Of a DNA stretch of 64,000 nucleotides, positions 61,252-64,000 are shown one piece after another. A program made the translations under genes and the position numbers. The number at the start of each line of letters is the position of its first letter. Positions within the stretch are counted from its first letter, which is position 1. The DNA is from Arthrobacter sp. AQ5-05 (GTDB taxonomy: Bacteria > Actinomycetota > Actinomycetes > Actinomycetales > Micrococcaceae). The notes under the pieces were generated by a model that was not told the origin of the DNA, made no database searches, and was given only the letters and a program-made list of their open reading frames with translations. The stretch covers positions 1-64,000 of the forward strand of contig NZ_QMKQ01000021.1 in the NCBI RefSeq assembly GCF_003287975.1, in the 5' to 3' direction.

Positions 61252-64000
61252 ATGCCTCTGGGCCCGCCAACCGCGGCTACGAAATTCCAGCCACCGACTC
61301 CGGTGATGAGCTGGGTGGAGCGCAAGCGCCTCACGGCTGCTCTTGCTGCGGGCGGCAACAAGCGTCTGGCTCTCCTGCATGGCCCTGCCGGATACGGCAA
61401 GTCAACACTTGCCGCCCAGTGGGTGGCCGAACTCGCCGACGACAACTACGTCATTGCATGGTTTTCCTTGGACAAGGACGACAACAACACCATCTGGTTC
61501 ATGTCGCATTTGATCGAGTCCCTGCTCAAGGCCGGAGCGGAACTCGATCCACAGCTGCTCCAACTTCTCCAGGAGCGCCCCGATGATGCGGAGAAGTATG
61601 TGGTTCCCTCGATCATCAACGCCCTGGCCGAAAGCGGGCGTCCCACCGTCATCGCACTCGACGACTGGCACCGCATCCTCGACCCGCGCGCCCGCGCGGT
61701 ACTCGAACGATTGCTGGACGAGGGACCGGAGAGCCTCCGTTTTGTGATCACCAGTCGCACCCGCAACGGGCTCCCCTTGGGGCGCCTGAGTGTACGCGAC
61801 CAGCTGGTTGAGGTAGATGCAACGTCCCTGCGCTTCGACCACCGCGAGAGCTGGCAACTGCTCGTGGGAATCAACCGACTTGAGCTCACCAGCGATGACA
61901 TCGACTCCCTCCTTGAATCAACGGACGGGTGGGCCGCCGCACTGCAATTGACTTCGCTGTCGTTGCGCGGGCAAAGCGACGTTTCCGGGATCGTGCGGAA
62001 GATTTCCGGAAGGCACCAGGCCATCGGCGAGTACCTTGCGGAGAACGTCCTGGACACCTTGGAACCCGAGGTCCTGGATTTCCTGCTCAGCACCTCCATC
62101 ACGGAACGGACCTGCGCCGATCTTGCCGCCACCCTTTCCGGCGTCCGGCGCGGCCAGGCCATGCTCGAGGAGGTCCAGGCCCGCGACCTTTTTCTGCAGC
62201 CCTTGGACGTGGACGGATCCTGGTATCGTTACCACCACCTTTTCGTGGAGTATCTGAGGAAGAGACTAGAGCGTGACGAACCCGATCGGGTTGCCGAGCT
62301 CCACCGGAAAGCGGCACATTGGTATGCCGAGCACAACCACACCAGTGAGGCAGTCGACCACGCCCTGACCGCCGGAGATATCGAGTTTGCTGTTGACGTC
62401 GTCGAGTCCGACGCCATGCTCAAGGTCGAACACTCCCAAATGTCGACGCTGCTGGCCATGGTGGAGAAGCTGCCGGCCTCCCGCGTCGGACCACGGCCAA
62501 GACTCCAGATGGCAATTGCTTGGGCCAATTGCCTGTTGCACTTCCCGAAAGAATCCCGCATCGCCCTCGAGCAGGCTGAGATCTTGTTGGGGCCGGATTG
62601 CGGGCTGGGGACCGAGGATCAGGAAGAACTGAGGCTGGAAGCATTGGTGGTCCGTCGTTGCCTCGAAATGTACGCGGACCAGATAGTACCCACCAATGAT
62701 TTGAGGGTGTTAGTACTCGAGTCGACAAAACCATTGCGGCCCTGGATCGTTTCTGTTGCGGCCAACATCGCCACCTACGCAGAACTCCAAAAGGGCAGTT
62801 TCGCTGCGGCTTTGGCCACGCAGGATGCGGCCCGCGTGGCCCACGACCAAACTTCGGGTCCCTTCAGCGAGGTTTACGGCCACTGTTTTGCCGGTCTTGC
62901 CGCATTCGCCCAATTGGATATCGACACCGCCCAGCGGCACCTGGAAGATGCCCTGGAGTTGGGACGCCGTTCTGCCGGCCGGCAGTCGCATGCCGCCAAG
63001 TTGGCCGGTGGGCTGCTTGGGGAACTGTTGTATTTGCGCGGTGCCTTTGGCGAAGCGGAAAAGTTGCTTGTCGAAGCCCAGGAATTGGGCGCCCACGCAG
63101 GTGTGGCCGACTTCATGATGGCCACCTACAGCACACTTGCCAGGCTACGGGCCTTGCGAGGTGACGTGGAGGGCTCCACCCAGGCCATCGAAGCTGGCGA
63201 ACAGATTGCGGCGGCCTTGGATCTTCCGCGGCTGTCCACCCGGCTCATGGCGGACAGGGCCAATCTGGGCTTCCCGTGGCAAGACGACGGCCGAACATCG
63301 TTTTCCCACCCACACATCACGGATGCAGTGGACGACTCCCGGGAACTTGCAACCCTTGCGTCCATGTTGCTCTCCGGCCAACCCGGCAATGCGTCAACCA
63401 CCGCGGCTCTTGCCGCGAAGTTGTTGGAACGTCGCCGGGAGCATGGAAACAAGTACGAGATTCTGCATGCCCGGTTGGCACTGGCAGAAGCGTTGCAGGC
63501 AGCGGGGCATCAAGAAGAGGCCGAGGCGGAATTCAAGGACGTCTTGACCATTTGCCACGGCTTGGATCTGTCTATGGCGCTGATGGAACGCAGGCAGAAT
63601 TGCCGCGAACTGCTCCGTTCACTATCCGGCGCCGTGGAATCGGGAGCGTGGGTTCCCAGGGACGCAGCAGCGATCCATGCCTTTATCGGGCGGATCCTGG
63701 ATCTTGGAAAACTCTTCGGACAGGATAATAGCGGCGCCATTGCGTGGACCAAGGAATTCATGGAACCGGAAACTGCCGCACTTGTACCGGGCCGGCGAGA
63801 CGCACCAATGCTCTCCGAAAGGGAACAAGAGATCTTGATCCTGGTTGAACGTGGTCTTTCGAACCGGGAAATTGCCCAGTCGCTGTATATCGGCATCAAC
63901 ACGGTCAAGTGGTACCTCAAGAGCCTCTTCGTCACTTTTGGTGTGTCCAATCGCCAGCAATGCGTTGACGCAGCCCGTGAACTCCAGCTCCTGGATCAGT
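61252..64000 (+). CDS. LuxR-family regulator of the LAL/MalT type (3' end beyond window)
   Basis: At least 916 residues, no stop before the window end. Start at ATG 61252 behind GAGGAG. N-terminal AAA-like ATPase: Walker A LLHGPAGYGKSTLAAQW (about 41-57), Walker B TVIALDDWHRILD (about 126-138). A long helical TPR-like middle follows (about 350-800). The C-terminal LuxR helix-turn-helix reads LSEREQEILILVERGLSNREIAQSLYIGINTVKWYLKSLF (about 850-889). It follows the carboxylase operon on the same strand and is its probable ATP-dependent activator. Only a few C-terminal residues are likely missing. Confidence 0.9.
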   Translation, partial: MPLGPPTAATKFQPPTPVMSWVERKRLTAALAAGGNKRLALLHGPAGYGKSTLAAQWVAELADDNYVIAWFSLDKDDNNTIWFMSHLIESLLKAGAELDPQLLQLLQERPDDAEKYVVPSIINALAESGRPTVIALDDWHRILDPRARAVLERLLDEGPESLRFVITSRTRNGLPLGRLSVRDQLVEVDATSLRFDHRESWQLLVGINRLELTSDDIDSLLESTDGWAAALQLTSLSLRGQSDVSGIVRKISGRHQAIGEYLAENVLDTLEPEVLDFLLSTSITERTCADLAATLSGVRRGQAMLEEVQARDLFLQPLDVDGSWYRYHHLFVEYLRKRLERDEPDRVAELHRKAAHWYAEHNHTSEAVDHALTAGDIEFAVDVVESDAMLKVEHSQMSTLLAMVEKLPASRVGPRPRLQMAIAWANCLLHFPKESRIALEQAEILLGPDCGLGTEDQEELRLEALVVRRCLEMYADQIVPTNDLRVLVLESTKPLRPWIVSVAANIATYAELQKGSFAAALATQDAARVAHDQTSGPFSEVYGHCFAGLAAFAQLDIDTAQRHLEDALELGRRSAGRQSHAAKLAGGLLGELLYLRGAFGEAEKLLVEAQELGAHAGVADFMMATYSTLARLRALRGDVEGSTQAIEAGEQIAAALDLPRLSTRLMADRANLGFPWQDDGRTSFSHPHITDAVDDSRELATLASMLLSGQPGNASTTAALAAKLLERRREHGNKYEILHARLALAEALQAAGHQEEAEAEFKDVLTICHGLDLSMALMERRQNCRELLRSLSGAVESGAWVPRDAAAIHAFIGRILDLGKLFGQDNSGAIAWTKEFMEPETAALVPGRRDAPMLSEREQEILILVERGLSNREIAQSLYIGINTVKWYLKSLFVTFGVSNRQQCVDAARELQLLDQ

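Noticed and set aside
1-64000. CRISPR array, rRNA or prophage
   Set aside because: No regularly spaced short repeats, no ribosomal RNA sequence and no phage structural genes were found. The only mobile traces are one IS982, one IS4 remnant and the tRNA fragment.

Overview
The window is high-GC actinobacterial DNA, most likely from an Arthrobacter-type member of the Micrococcaceae. The best clue is the N-carbamoylsarcosine amidohydrolase: residue for residue it looks like the classical Arthrobacter enzyme, with Asp51, Lys144 and Cys177 at the expected numbers. Other support comes from the GTG/TTG starts, the IclR/GntR/MHS-transporter style of catabolic loci and the strong codon bias. Nearly all genes serve uptake and breakdown of small organic nitrogen, phosphorus and carbon compounds.

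Layout. 0.3-1.5 kb: an IS982-family element. 1.5-13.9 kb: a locus for N-methylhydantoin (creatinine-derived) use, with two identical copies of N-carbamoylsarcosine amidohydrolase flanking an MHS transporter, a fused ATP-dependent hydantoinase, a second transporter and an IclR regulator. All promoters of this locus carry the palindrome GTTGCT-N5-AGCAAC, usually as two sites exactly 20 bp apart. An IS4 remnant lies beside the second copy. 13.9-16.0 kb: decayed DNA (a RelE-like toxin pseudogene, a DUF6069 pseudogene) plus an HsmA-type membrane protein. 16.2-19.8 kb: two translationally coupled glycosyltransferases. 19.9-25.5 kb: DHA2 and DHA3-type exporters, a membrane alpha/beta-hydrolase and an Old Yellow Enzyme.

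25.7-39.1 kb: a divergent catabolic island. Leftward are MHS transporter, SDR and cytochrome b; rightward are NTF2-fold protein, SDR, FAD dehydrogenase, EtfB, EtfA and a second NTF2-fold protein. An IclR regulator follows, whose own promoter shares a TGCG-N5-CGCA palindrome with the divergent promoter. A metallo-beta-lactamase hydrolase plus a third MHS transporter, divergent from a LysR regulator, follow. I do not recognise this pathway; a flavoprotein oxidation feeding a dedicated ETF is inferred.

39.4-43.5 kb: homogentisate degradation (hmgA, an unknown coupled gene, fahA) under a divergent MarR gene with two tandem operators. 44.9-51.5 kb: an ABC importer of the 2-aminoethylphosphonate/polyamine type with a phosphatase-superfamily enzyme, a HutC-type GntR regulator and a HAD phosphatase, linked by GGTCTAGACC sites. 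51.5-53.1 kb: scar DNA with a 3' tRNA-Gln fragment fused to a truncated acyl-CoA dehydrogenase start and a half IclR pseudogene. 53.1-61.0 kb: five genes resembling the subunit set of acetophenone carboxylase (ApcABCDE), followed by a LuxR-family LAL regulator that runs off the window end.

The most interesting parts are the N-methylhydantoin regulon with its 20-bp-phased operators, the ETF-linked catabolic island, and the acetophenone-carboxylase-like operon in what is probably an aerobic actinobacterium.
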